From Caldifarciminota bacterium (GTDB lineage: Bacteria > Hydrothermota > Hydrothermia > B15-G9 > DRBW01): DNA of 8,197 nucleotides. Both the position numbers and the translations under genes were made by a program. Below, piece by piece: positions 1-6,902 of this stretch. The notes under the pieces are model-generated. The model was not told the DNA's origin and made no database searches. It saw only the letters and a list, made by a program, of their open reading frames with translations. The stretch spans positions 1 to 8,197 of the forward strand of contig DRBW01000190.1 of the NCBI GenBank assembly GCA_011042705.1, in the 5' to 3' direction. The stretch's first letter is position 1. Each line of letters starts with the position of its first letter.

Positions 1-1
1 G

Positions 2-607
2 CGTCTGCTCCTGGATTATCAGATCATGAGGTTGACCCTCCTTCCGTCTGCCGTAGATATAGCAGAGATATTGAGAAAATCGGGATATAACGTTTTCGAG
101 AGGGGGCCGGCTATGAAACTGACTGCGGAGGAAGAGAGGCACCCGGGGGTAGAAAAGTTCGCTTTCAGCGAGACGGGCGAAAGGACCGGGGAAGGGGAAA
201 CGGGAGGCGCAATTCCCGGGGAGCCACAATCGGAGGAGAGGGGAATACCTTTTGAAAAAATGAGGGAGGAACAGGTCCCCTTCGCAGAGCCTTCAATCGA
301 GGAAAAAGCACAGTCCGGAGACGAGATAACGGGACTCACGCATGTCATCGAGAAGGAGAACCCGCTGCTCGCGGGTATTCTTGCCTACGCCAGAATCGAG
401 ATAAAGGGTGATGACCTCACCCTGTCAGTACAGGACCCCTTTCAGATGGACATGATAAAACATCACGAGGATTTCATCAGGGAGAAGGCAAAGGAGGTTA
501 TAGGGAGGCCTCTTACGATACGCGTTGAGAAAGGTGAAGGGCACAGGGACGAGCCTGACCCACTGCTTCTCAGGCTGATCGAAAAATTTGACCTGGAGGT
601 GATATAG
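2..607 (+). CDS. dnaX: DNA polymerase III subunit gamma/tau, C-terminal part (5' end outside window)
   Basis: The frame is open to the left edge, so the 201 visible residues are the C-terminal part of a longer protein and the ATG at 26 is internal. DnaX is the clamp-loader subunit that assembles the replicative polymerase and loads the sliding clamp. The first visible residues (LLLDYQIMRLTLLP and after) resemble the end of the helical collar domain III. A long linker rich in Glu, Gly and Pro follows (roughly fragment residues 35-110). A compact C-terminal domain then runs to the end (alpha/beta look, with ARIEIKGDDLTLSV), as in tau tails. The catalytic AAA+ part is not in the window. Identification rests on this layout and on ybaB and recR directly downstream, the classic dnaX-ybaB-recR order. 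The stop is one base before the ybaB ATG, which implies cotranscription and translational coupling. Confidence 0.82.
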   Translation, partial: RLLLDYQIMRLTLLPSAVDIAEILRKSGYNVFERGPAMKLTAEEERHPGVEKFAFSETGERTGEGETGGAIPGEPQSEERGIPFEKMREEQVPFAEPSIEEKAQSGDEITGLTHVIEKENPLLAGILAYARIEIKGDDLTLSVQDPFQMDMIKHHEDFIREKAKEVIGRPLTIRVEKGEGHRDEPDPLLLRLIEKFDLEVI

Positions 608-608
608 G

Positions 609-941
609 ATGTTCAAATTCGCCGAGATGATGAAGGATGCCCTGGTGCTGAAGGGCAAGATGTCCAAGCTCGAGAAAGCCCTCAAGAAGATGAAAATAGA
701 GGGTGAATCGGGGGGAGGAATGGTAAAGGTATTGATGGATGGACAGCAGAAGGTCCTCAAGATTTCCATCGATGACGAGCTCATGAAGAAGGGAGACCGC
801 AAGTTTCTTGAGGATCTGTTGCTGTCTGCTATCAACGATGCGAGAGAAAAATCGCAGGAAGCCGCTCAGGAAGAGATGAAAAAAATCCTCGGAGACCTCT
901 CACAGGGACTGGGTGATGTGGGTTCCTTCTTCCCTTCTTAA
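609..941 (+). CDS. ybaB: YbaB/EbfC family nucleoid-associated protein
   Basis: A 110-residue protein of the YbaB/EbfC family, small homodimeric proteins that bind DNA and sit between dnaX and recR in many bacteria. The N-terminal helix is charged (about residues 5-30). It is followed by the family signature EGESGGGMVKVLMDGQ (about 31-46), the beta strands ending in KISIDDEL, and a C-terminal helix with AINDAREKSQEAAQEEM. Length and order match the family. The ATG follows the dnaX stop by one base and is served by GGAGGTGAT at 595-603, inside the end of dnaX. The 3' end overlaps recR by 26 bp. The family's cellular role is only partly known (nucleoid organisation, possible link to recombination), and nothing here narrows it. 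Confidence 0.93.
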   Translation: MFKFAEMMKDALVLKGKMSKLEKALKKMKIEGESGGGMVKVLMDGQQKVLKISIDDELMKKGDRKFLEDLLLSAINDAREKSQEAAQEEMKKILGDLSQGLGDVGSFFPS

Positions 942-1509
942 CCTCTTGGAAGCGCTGAAAAAGCTTCCCGGTGTGGGACAGAGGAGTGCGGAGAGGATCG
1001 CTTTCTATCTTTTGAGGGAGAGAAGCCAGCTGGAGGAGCTCAGAAAAGCACTGGAGGAGGCACGGGAGAACCTGACCTTTTGTTCGATCTGTCACGTTAT
1101 AACCGATGAGGATCCATGTCCCATATGCAGGGACCCGAAGAGGGATAGTTCCCTCCTCTGTGTCGTCGAGAGGCCTCAGGACGTCTTTTTGCTCGAGAAA
1201 ATGGGATTCTTTCACGGGAAATATCATGTCCTCGGCGGCGTGATCTCGCCTCTCGATAACGTTGCCCCCGAGGACCTTTTTATATCTGATCTCCTTGAGA
1301 GAATAGAAAGGGACGGGATAAAGGAGGTTATACTCGCCCTCAGTCCGACAGTTGAAGGGGATACAACCGCCTATTACATCGCGGATCTTTTGAAACCGAA
1401 GGGGATAAAAGTAACGCGGATAGCTCGGGGACTGCCCACGGGCAGCGATCTCTCGCTTTCCGACGTTACTACACTCAAAGAGGCTCTCCTCGGAAGGAGG
1501 GAGCTGTAG
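916..1509 (+). CDS. recR: Recombination mediator RecR
   Basis: A 197-residue protein. With RecO and RecF, RecR loads RecA onto SSB-coated single-stranded DNA during gap repair. Visible parts in order: helix-hairpin-helix with KLPGVGQRSAERIAF (about residues 16-30); a four-cysteine zinc site C56-x2-C59 and C68-x2-C71; and a Toprim domain with E85 in VVERPQD, YHVLGGVISPLD (about 103-114) and LSPTVEGDTTAYY. The C-terminal signature is RGLPTGSDL...TLKEALLGRREL. Length equals the family norm of about 200. The ATG at 916 is chosen over the in-frame GTG at 913 because it still leaves the usual short lead before the hairpin motif; no strong ribosome site separates the two. The start lies 26 bp inside ybaB, so translation is probably coupled. 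Confidence 0.97.
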   Translation: MWVPSSLLNLLEALKKLPGVGQRSAERIAFYLLRERSQLEELRKALEEARENLTFCSICHVITDEDPCPICRDPKRDSSLLCVVERPQDVFLLEKMGFFHGKYHVLGGVISPLDNVAPEDLFISDLLERIERDGIKEVILALSPTVEGDTTAYYIADLLKPKGIKVTRIARGLPTGSDLSLSDVTTLKEALLGRREL

Positions 1510-1521
1510 AAAGGAGATCTC

Positions 1522-2607
1522 ATGAGAGCTTTAAATAGGTGGGCGGCTGGTTTGTTTTTTATTTTTGGGGCTCTGCTCTTCGGAGCCGATGGTAAAATTA
1601 GGCTAACTGAGATGGAAAATATCATCGGAGACTACGCCGAAAACCCCGGTGTCCCGCGCTATGACTTTCTGGTCGATATTTACAAATTGCACCGGTTCTA
1701 CGGAGGAGTTCTTGAGGTCAGCGAGATCAACGCCCTTTCCCTCTATCCTTCGCTTTTCCTCTATGACAGGACGGATCCCGGAGTATACAGAGGTGATATC
1801 GGTTATCTGCTCGACAACCTGAGGGAAAATGCAGGGATGGAATTCGAGACATTCGTTCCGCAAAGCGTCGATGACCTGATCGGGTTCGTCAGGAGGAACC
1901 TCAGCAAAGGGGATCCGGTGCTCCTCGTGGCCGGGAGCTGTGATGTAATTTTCGGCTTAAATGGAGAAACCCTGTTGACGGAGGATCACGGCGAAATGAA
2001 CCGGACCGATCTCGATGCCCTGCTCTCAAAAGAAAACGTGAAGCTTTTGAGGATGAAAGCGCCGGGCCCTATTGATGAATCCACGAAAAGGCAGATTTTC
2101 GCGAGGGATGTTGCCCTGAGGGTGCTCAGGGAGATGGTGAATAATTTTGAGAGGGAGGCTTTCGCGATCGGACAGAAGACGGTGAAATGTGGGAAGCGGG
2201 CCTATGAGTCCTTCATCGAGGACCTGGAAAATCCGTCCATTTCGTGGAGGGCAGGCAAAAGCCAGACTTACAAATGGCTTGGTCCCTCACTCGAACCGCA
2301 GTGGACTGGCCTTCAGGGGACAATCGTCTACCTGACGGAGCTCTACGACCAGGTGGAAGGAGACGAGAAGAAAATACTCGAGAGGGCGATCCTCAATTTT
2401 GAGAGCGCTATGGGCAACTGGCGCTTCTGGAACGAGGTGGTCGACATATCCTGGAGCGATTCCGGGGTGGTTGAGCAGGCAGTCAGGGAATTCAGCTCGA
2501 ATATGGAGAAGAGAAAGAAAGGGGCGAGCTGCGTACGCACAGCTCTCCTCCGATACGAGGAGGGTATAGGACAGCTGAAGGAATTCCTTGAAAAGGCGGA
2601 AAATTAA
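1522..2607 (+). CDS. Exported protein of unknown function, resembling BtrH_N/DUF4872 without the catalytic cysteine
   Basis: A 361-residue protein. The ATG has a strong site AAAGGAGAT 12 bp after the recR stop. Residues 1-24 look like a Sec signal peptide: Arg-containing start, hydrophobic WAAGLFFIFGALLFG, small residues near 22-24. Residues about 46-140 follow the BtrH_N (C39-peptidase-like) pattern by eye: FYGGVLEVSEINALSLYPSLFLYDR (59-83), then a helix, then DLIGFVRRNLSKGDPVLLV (118-136). The C-terminal half is helical. It has a region (about 215-330) resembling DUF4872: an AIG..TVKCGKRAYESF segment, then GLQGTIVYLTELYDQ and a final A..NW..W..VV. The position where active relatives carry the nucleophilic Cys (around 48-53) reads DFLVDI. 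The only cysteines are at 140, 223 and near the C-terminus, so enzymatic activity is doubtful. Placed before the NSS transporter (35 bp gap), it might be a binding or accessory protein; that is a guess. Family assignment is from memory of patterns. Confidence 0.5.
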   Translation: MRALNRWAAGLFFIFGALLFGADGKIRLTEMENIIGDYAENPGVPRYDFLVDIYKLHRFYGGVLEVSEINALSLYPSLFLYDRTDPGVYRGDIGYLLDNLRENAGMEFETFVPQSVDDLIGFVRRNLSKGDPVLLVAGSCDVIFGLNGETLLTEDHGEMNRTDLDALLSKENVKLLRMKAPGPIDESTKRQIFARDVALRVLREMVNNFEREAFAIGQKTVKCGKRAYESFIEDLENPSISWRAGKSQTYKWLGPSLEPQWTGLQGTIVYLTELYDQVEGDEKKILERAILNFESAMGNWRFWNEVVDISWSDSGVVEQAVREFSSNMEKRKKGASCVRTALLRYEEGIGQLKEFLEKAEN

Positions 2608-2642
2608 GCTGATAATACCGCAGACGGAATAGGAGGTAAAAG

Positions 2643-4157
2643 ATGGCTCAACATACGCTCTGGGAGAGCAGGAGGGCCTTTGTCTTAGCCTCGATCGGTT
2701 CAGCAATCGGCCTCGGGAACGTGTGGAGATTTCCCTATATCTGTTACAAGTTCGGTGGCGGTGCCTTTCTTTTCGCCTATGTCATTGCCCTGGTCCTGAT
2801 CGGTATTCCCCTTCTCGCCCTGGAATTCACAATCGGATATAAGCTCAAGGGTTCGGCGCCCTATTCCTTCGGCAAACTCCGTTACAACCTCGTTGGCTAC
2901 GAGGAGAACGAGGAGAGGATGCAGAGAAAGGGGAAATTCGAATGGATCGGCTGGTTTGCGCTTCTCGTTTCCTTCGGTATCGTGACATATTACGCCGTGA
3001 TAATGGGTTGGGCGACGAATTATCTTGTCTATTCCTTCAAGCTCTCCTGGGGTTCGGACCCGCGGTCATTTTTCTATCAGCACGTTCTGGGACTGACCGA
3101 TGGAATTTTCCATTTCGGGAAGATTCAGTGGCCCATTGTCGCGGGGCTCGCCGTCAGCTGGATCTGGATAGTCCTTTCAATCTGGAAGGGTGCCAAGACT
3201 GTCGGAAAGGTGGTCTATGTAACGGTGGTCCTTCCCTGGTTTTTGCTTCTCATTTTCGTGATAAGGGGCCTTACCCTTCCCGGTGCCATGGAGGGCGTCA
3301 AGTATTACCTCACGCCCAGGTTTGAATTCCTTCTGAACCCCGCCCTCTGGCACGCGGCCATAAGCCAGGTTTTCTTCTCCCTCTCCGTGGGATTCGGCAT
3401 AATGATAGCCTACGCCAGCTTTTTGCCTCCCGGTTCCGATGTGCTCAACAACGCCTTTCTGGTCGCATTTTCCGATGCAGCCACGGCCTATGTAAGCGGA
3501 TTTGCGGTGTTTTCAGCCCTGGGGTATTACGCCAGGATGCTGGGCACCACGGTCGATAAGGTGATGAAAAGCGGACCGGAGCTCGCATTTGTCACCTACC
3601 CGACGATAATAAACCACCTACCCCTCGCTCCTCTTTTCGGAATATTGTTTTTCCTGATGCTTCTTACCCTCGCCGTTGATTCCGCCTTCTCGATGGTGGA
3701 GGGCGGTGCGGCTGCATTGATAGACAAGTTCCACTTTCCCCGTAAAAAAGCCAATATAGGGATCGCCGTGGTTGCCTTTGTAATAGGCATACTTTATACG
3801 ACAGGGGCGGGCCTTTACTGGCTCGATCTCGTTGACCACTTTATGAACAATTTCGGTCTCTTCGTCGTGGCCCTGCTCGAATCACTGGTCATCGCCTATG
3901 TCTATGGGGCAGAAAATCTTCGTAAATACGCCAATTCCGTCTCGGAGCTCAAGGTAGGTCGATGGTGGAGCTTCTCCATAACGGTTCTGGTGCCTGCAGC
4001 TTCTTTTGTCCTTCTCATCTACTCTTTCAGGCAGGTGCTTCTCAAGCCCTACGGCGGTTATCCCAGGATTGCGGAGATACTCGGTGGCTGGCTCCTCGTT
4101 ATTGGATTTCTCGTTATAGCCATTCTCCTTTCGAGGAGAAAGTCAAAGGAGGCGTGA
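2643..4157 (+). CDS. NSS/SLC6-family sodium-dependent transporter (likely amino acid)
   Basis: A 504-residue inner-membrane symporter with about 12 hydrophobic spans, using the sodium gradient for solute uptake. TM1 carries the family hallmark GSAIGLGNVWRFPY (residues 19-32) followed by GGGAFL. TM6 has SQVFFSLSVGFGIMIAYAS (about 241-259). TM8 has LLTLAVDSAFSMVEGG with D346-S347. Gly23 occupies the position that is Asp in monoamine transporters, which favours an amino acid substrate. In TM8 the Asp-Ser pair matches the Na2 site of animal SLC6 proteins rather than Thr-Ser of LeuT. By ungapped alignment in TM7, Asp278 replaces the conserved Asn and Ala282 sits at the chloride/Glu290 position, which suggests chloride independence. 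These alignments are from memory. Start ATG follows AGGAGGT at 2631-2637. The stop overlaps the start of the small subunit. Exact substrate cannot be told. Confidence 0.93.
   Translation: MAQHTLWESRRAFVLASIGSAIGLGNVWRFPYICYKFGGGAFLFAYVIALVLIGIPLLALEFTIGYKLKGSAPYSFGKLRYNLVGYEENEERMQRKGKFEWIGWFALLVSFGIVTYYAVIMGWATNYLVYSFKLSWGSDPRSFFYQHVLGLTDGIFHFGKIQWPIVAGLAVSWIWIVLSIWKGAKTVGKVVYVTVVLPWFLLLIFVIRGLTLPGAMEGVKYYLTPRFEFLLNPALWHAAISQVFFSLSVGFGIMIAYASFLPPGSDVLNNAFLVAFSDAATAYVSGFAVFSALGYYARMLGTTVDKVMKSGPELAFVTYPTIINHLPLAPLFGILFFLMLLTLAVDSAFSMVEGGAAALIDKFHFPRKKANIGIAVVAFVIGILYTTGAGLYWLDLVDHFMNNFGLFVVALLESLVIAYVYGAENLRKYANSVSELKVGRWWSFSITVLVPAASFVLLIYSFRQVLLKPYGGYPRIAEILGGWLLVIGFLVIAILLSRRKSKEA
4145..4152 (+). 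promoter_or_regulatory. Ribosome binding site of the small transporter subunit
   Basis: AAAGGAGG sits within the last codons of the transporter gene, four bases before the ATG at 4157. A near-perfect Shine-Dalgarno at a one-base stop/start overlap is the main evidence that the 30-residue frame is a real gene and is translated together with the transporter. Confidence 0.8.
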
Positions 4158-4249
4158 TGCCTTTATCTGGCTGGATAACGTTTATTCTGGCTACGCTGGT
4201 TTTCTTCGGAGGGATCGCATACTGTATCGCCAAGGCGGCTAAGTCCTGA
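4157..4249 (+). CDS. metS: MetS-like small subunit of the NSS transporter (30 residues)
   Basis: A 30-residue peptide, too short for most gene finders. Its ATG shares one base with the transporter's TGA (TGATG), and AAAGGAGG at 4145-4152 lies just upstream inside the transporter gene. The sequence is MPLSGWITFILATLVFFGGI and ten more residues ending in KAAKS. That gives one membrane span (about residues 5-25) with the FGG turn near its middle and a basic tail. Size, single span and position directly after an NSS transporter match the MetS-type small subunit described for the MetP/MetS methionine-alanine uptake system of Corynebacterium glutamicum. In this family the peptide is thought to be needed for transport. 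The call is strong on context and shape; substrate is not implied by the symbol. Confidence 0.82.
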   Translation: MPLSGWITFILATLVFFGGIAYCIAKAAKS

Positions 4250-4277
4250 TTTACGGACGAGTCCCTCCACTTTGTAG

Positions 4278-4305
4278 TTGAACCGGCGGGGGCGGACAAT
4301 ATTAT
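4278..4305 (+). promoter_or_regulatory. Candidate sigma-70 promoter for the metallophosphoesterase gene
   Basis: TTGAAC at 4278-4283 (-35) and TATTAT at 4300-4305 (-10) are separated by 16 bp. Transcription would begin near 4312, giving a leader of about 20 bases with AGGGGAG at 4318-4324 ahead of the ATG at 4333. The 83-bp gap between the transporter small subunit and this gene holds no other clear signal and no clear terminator. The match is moderate: one mismatch in the -10, two in the -35, and a spacer one base short. Confidence 0.5.
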
Positions 4306-4332
4306 ACAAAAACAAAAAGGGGAGTGATTGCA

Positions 4333-5400
4333 ATGTTGAGGAAGTTTCTATTCTTCATGGTGGTTTTCGCTACCACAGGAACCGGTTTCTCTCACGAAAA
4401 TCATCCAGTGAGCAAGGTCATCGAGAGAATCAAATCCCGGGGGGTATCTTATCCTTTCAGGTTCGCCTTTATCGGCGATAGCAGGAAGTCCTTCAGACCC
4501 GGAGATCCAGATGCCGACAGCATTTTCATGATCCACCTGCGCGTGCTGGAAGAACTGAATCCAGTTTTTGTCATTCATGGCGGAGATTTCTGCATGCGAG
4601 GTTACAGGAGCGAGTATGAGCACTTCCTGTCCATGATCGACTCCTTCGATGTCAATCTATTGCCGGTGGTCGGTAACCACGAGCTCTATGCACCTGAAGG
4701 CCCTTACATGTTTCGCAAGATTTTCCAATCAGAGATATGTCCGCCTGGCGGGTTCTGGAATCACCTCAAGGCGTTTTTTCTCAATCCCTTCAATGTATCG
4801 AAGGGAGTGCGCCGTTTTAGCGATCCCTGCGACTATTACTTTGATTACGGAGGCTACAGGTTCATTTTCCTCGTCGACAACCACCAGAGCCCGAAGAAGA
4901 ATCCGAAGGGCGGCTACTACGTCAATTATTACCTTTCAGAAAAACAGATAAAATGGCTCGAACAGAAACTGAAGGAGGCCGATTCCCTGGGACTATTTAA
5001 GGTGGTGGTTGCCCATGTACCTCCCTATATTCCCGGACACAATACCAAGCATTGTCTCGGTGCCTCCTACTATTATCCAAAGCCGAATTATGAGAAGAGC
5101 CATACGAAAGAGTTCACGGATCTGCTGACGAAGTATCACGTATCTCTGGGGCTATTTTCCCATCAGCATCTTTACGACCGCTATGTGTATAATGGCGTGA
5201 CATACATAGTGAGTGGCGGGGCCGGCGCTCCACTCAAGCGACCGCTACAGGGTCCTCCCCGTGGAGGCTCTTTTTATCACATAGTCCTCTTTGAAGCAGA
5301 TTCCACAGGGTACATCAAAGGCCACATCTATAAGTTGGGCGAGACCGAGCCGGATACGACTTTTGATTTCGTTGTGCCGCCGCCTGTGGGAACGAAGTAG
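4333..5400 (+). CDS. Secreted calcineurin-like metallophosphoesterase
   Basis: A 355-residue protein with an N-terminal signal peptide (MLRKFLFFMVVFATTGTGFS), so it probably acts outside the cytoplasm. It carries the dinuclear-metal phosphoesterase motifs in order: GDSR (D49), HGGDF (D85), GNHE (N115-H116), VVAHVPPY (H228) and FSHQH (H277, H279). In motif I the usual D-x-H is D-S-R, as in some purple-acid-phosphatase-like groups. In the last motif Ser replaces the usual Gly of GHxH. All other metal ligands are present, so activity is likely; the natural phosphoester is unknown. The ATG at 4333 is preferred to the in-frame GTG at 4324 because AGGGGAG (4318-4324) is then correctly spaced. It appears monocistronic with its own promoter. 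Its stop is one base from the opposing operon's final stop, with no separate terminator. Confidence 0.85.
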   Translation: MLRKFLFFMVVFATTGTGFSHENHPVSKVIERIKSRGVSYPFRFAFIGDSRKSFRPGDPDADSIFMIHLRVLEELNPVFVIHGGDFCMRGYRSEYEHFLSMIDSFDVNLLPVVGNHELYAPEGPYMFRKIFQSEICPPGGFWNHLKAFFLNPFNVSKGVRRFSDPCDYYFDYGGYRFIFLVDNHQSPKKNPKGGYYVNYYLSEKQIKWLEQKLKEADSLGLFKVVVAHVPPYIPGHNTKHCLGASYYYPKPNYEKSHTKEFTDLLTKYHVSLGLFSHQHLYDRYVYNGVTYIVSGGAGAPLKRPLQGPPRGGSFYHIVLFEADSTGYIKGHIYKLGETEPDTTFDFVVPPPVGTK

Positions 5401-5401
5401 C

Positions 5402-5704
5402 TCAGAGACTTTTCTCGAGGCTTTTCCTTACCTGTCTGATGGAAAACCAGGGGATGAAGACGAAGAAGAAGAGGAGTATTTTGGTCTCCATTATGGCGAG
5501 AAAGCTGAGGAGGTGGAGCCTTAAGGGCGTCCCCCATTTGCCGTAAATGATCTCGATGAGCCTCCTGTTCTCGCCCGCCCCGATGGGGCCCTGGAGGAGC
5601 AACAGGATGATATACCAGATCACGAGCAGTGCAAAACCGTAAAGGAAGATTCTCAGAAGTATTCTCTCGATGGTTCTGAGCCTTTCAATATCGAGCTCAC
5701 TCAT
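5402..5704 (-). CDS. Small two-span membrane protein, possibly DUF6868-like
   Basis: A 100-residue protein with a charged N-terminus (residues 2-14), a hydrophobic span at about 18-38, a loop containing RRLIEIIYGKWG (47-58), a second span at about 69-90 with E73, K75 and P85, and a basic tail. The pattern of two spans, with a KW-containing loop and a K...F..P motif in the second, recalls the DUF6868 family of small inner-membrane proteins, whose function is unknown. This match is from memory and tentative. The start is firm: AAGGAGG lies six bases ahead of the ATG in the 21-bp gap after the queuosine transporter gene. It is the last gene of the queF operon. A role beside the transporter is possible but unproven. 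Confidence 0.7.
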   Translation of the reverse strand: MSELDIERLRTIERILLRIFLYGFALLVIWYIILLLLQGPIGAGENRRLIEIIYGKWGTPLRLHLLSFLAIMETKILLFFFVFIPWFSIRQVRKSLEKSL

Positions 5705-5725
5705 GATGGACCTCCTTAGAAGGTT

Positions 5726-6445
5726 TTACTGGGAGACAGGAGCCTCAGAGAATACATAGCCCCTGCCTATTATTTTCTTGTAGAGGAGGAACCAGGGCGT
5801 ATCGATGAAACCGATGATGTTTTTGCTGACTATCTGCCCGATTATGAGGGGAAGCAGGGGCATGACGCCGTAAAAAGCCAGGGTCACGAAGATAACGCTG
5901 TCGAGAGTGAGGTCCAGGACGTCCGAGGTGACGCTTCTCAGTATCACCTGTTTTTCATATTTCTTCTTGAGAAATGAGAAAATATGGGCGTCCACGTTCT
6001 GGCAGATGAGGAAAGATAGCCAGCTCGCCACCGTTATCCTTATGCTTAGCCCGAAGAGGCTCTTCCAGGCGGTTTCAAATTTGAAAAAGGGAGCGGGTTT
6101 TAATGTGTTTACCATGAGGATGAAGGTGACGAGCAGGACCTGGGTGAGGAAGGCGATGAAGATGGAAAGCTGGGCCTTCTTCCTGCCGTAAGCCTCGTTG
6201 ATCATATCTATCGCCTGGGCTATGAAGGGGTAAATGAACACGGCGGAAGGGGCCGTGAATTTGTAGATCCCTATGTCGAAATATATGATTCTGGAAGCGA
6301 GTATCTGAGAGGCAGCTAAATAGAGCGAATAAAAGGCGGTGAGTGCTGCAAAACCCACGTCCTCATGATTTTTAACTATGTAGGCGCTCGCAAGTGTGAC
6401 CAACGTCAGAGAGACCCCCCAGTAAATCCAGACTATCGGGATCAT
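5726..6445 (-). CDS. yhhQ: Queuosine precursor transporter, VUT/YhhQ family
   Basis: A 239-residue membrane protein with about six spans. YhhQ-type VUT proteins import the 7-deazaguanine precursors preQ0/preQ1 used to make queuosine in tRNA. Visible family marks: DMINEAYGR after the second long hydrophobic stretch (80-88), SWLSFLICQNVDAHIFSFL (141-159), then R170-S171..S174 and D182-S183 in VTSDVLDLTLDSVIFVTLAF, followed by a G-x-M-P loop and the last span. Length is normal. The ATG begins one base after the queF stop, with CAGGA inside the queF end as a modest ribosome site, so the two are translated in tandem. Pairing with queF supports precursor salvage. Substrate preference (preQ0, preQ1 or queuine) cannot be read from the sequence, but the adjacent reductase favours preQ0. 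Confidence 0.9.
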   Translation of the reverse strand: MIPIVWIYWGVSLTLVTLASAYIVKNHEDVGFAALTAFYSLYLAASQILASRIIYFDIGIYKFTAPSAVFIYPFIAQAIDMINEAYGRKKAQLSIFIAFLTQVLLVTFILMVNTLKPAPFFKFETAWKSLFGLSIRITVASWLSFLICQNVDAHIFSFLKKKYEKQVILRSVTSDVLDLTLDSVIFVTLAFYGVMPLLPLIIGQIVSKNIIGFIDTPWFLLYKKIIGRGYVFSEAPVSQ

Positions 6446-6446
6446 T

Positions 6447-6866
6447 TTAAATCCTGAGTTTTGTTTCTACCTCAAAGATGCGGGGCCTTTCCCCCGATTC
6501 CCTGAGTATCCGGGTTTTTATGCCTCCCCTGACCGCCACGTCGAGCTCTATCAGCATATAGCGAGGCTTCATGAGCTCCTGTAGCTGATCGAAGATGGTA
6601 TTTAGCAGGTTCTCGTGGGTCGTCCTGTAGTCCCGGAAAGCTGTGATATAAAACTTCAGGGACTTGAGCTCCACGACCGTCTGGTCGGGGACATACAGGA
6701 TTCTGAGCCTGTAAAAATCGGGATTTCCGTAGAAGGGACAGATGGCTGTGAGCTCATCAGTCACGAGTTCGATGAGATATTCCTTTTCGGGATGGCTGTT
6801 GGGAATGGGCTTGAGGTGCTTTTTAACCTCCTCTTTGCCCTTCTCATCTAAAAAGGGTTTTTCCAT
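6447..6866 (-). CDS. queF: NADPH-dependent preQ0 reductase QueF (7-cyano-7-deazaguanine reductase)
   Basis: A 139-residue cytoplasmic enzyme that reduces the nitrile of preQ0 to the aminomethyl group of preQ1 on the way to queuosine. Key residues are all present: C43 in TAICPFYGNPDF, which forms the covalent thioimide; D50 seven residues later; the QueF motif VELKSLKFY (65-73); H84-E85; and VRGGI near the C-terminus. Spacings equal those of Bacillus QueF (C55, D62, H96-E97) with a constant offset of 12, so this is the short unimodular type. CPFYGNPDF differs from the common CPxTGQPDF, a mild variation. The frame extends upstream to 6923, but the promoter's -10 box lies at 6873-6878, inside that extension, so the ATG at 6866 is chosen. 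Conserved sequence also begins after it. First gene of a three-gene operon. Confidence 0.95.
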   Translation of the reverse strand: MEKPFLDEKGKEEVKKHLKPIPNSHPEKEYLIELVTDELTAICPFYGNPDFYRLRILYVPDQTVVELKSLKFYITAFRDYRTTHENLLNTIFDQLQELMKPRYMLIELDVAVRGGIKTRILRESGERPRIFEVETKLRI

Positions 6867-6872
6867 GCGCCC

Positions 6873-6902
6873 ATTATAACATTCCCTATCCCTCCCCATC
6901 AA
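6873..6902 (-). promoter_or_regulatory. Promoter of the queF operon, extended -10, probably leaderless
   Basis: On the minus strand, TTGATG (6902-6897) is followed after 18 bp by a perfect TATAAT (6878-6873), preceded by TGT, which gives an extended -10. The A of the queF ATG (6866) is seven bases past the -10 box, just where transcription would start. The message would therefore have essentially no leader, in keeping with the lack of a Shine-Dalgarno before that ATG. No room exists for a preQ1 riboswitch in such a transcript. Confidence 0.7.

Noticed and set aside
1432..1445. Perfect inverted repeat CTGCCC-AC-GGGCAG, hairpin-like
   Set aside because: It encodes the conserved LPTG segment of RecR, the loop is only two bases, and no T-run follows.
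3962..4249. 95-residue frame ending with the small transporter subunit
   Set aside because: Its first two-thirds is an out-of-frame reading of the transporter gene; only the last 30 codons from the ATG at 4157 are supported.
4243..4297. Repeated GTCC/GGAC units after the small transporter subunit, possible terminator or ribozyme-like fold
   Set aside because: Stems are only four pairs with awkward loops, no U-run follows, and no hammerhead core is present.
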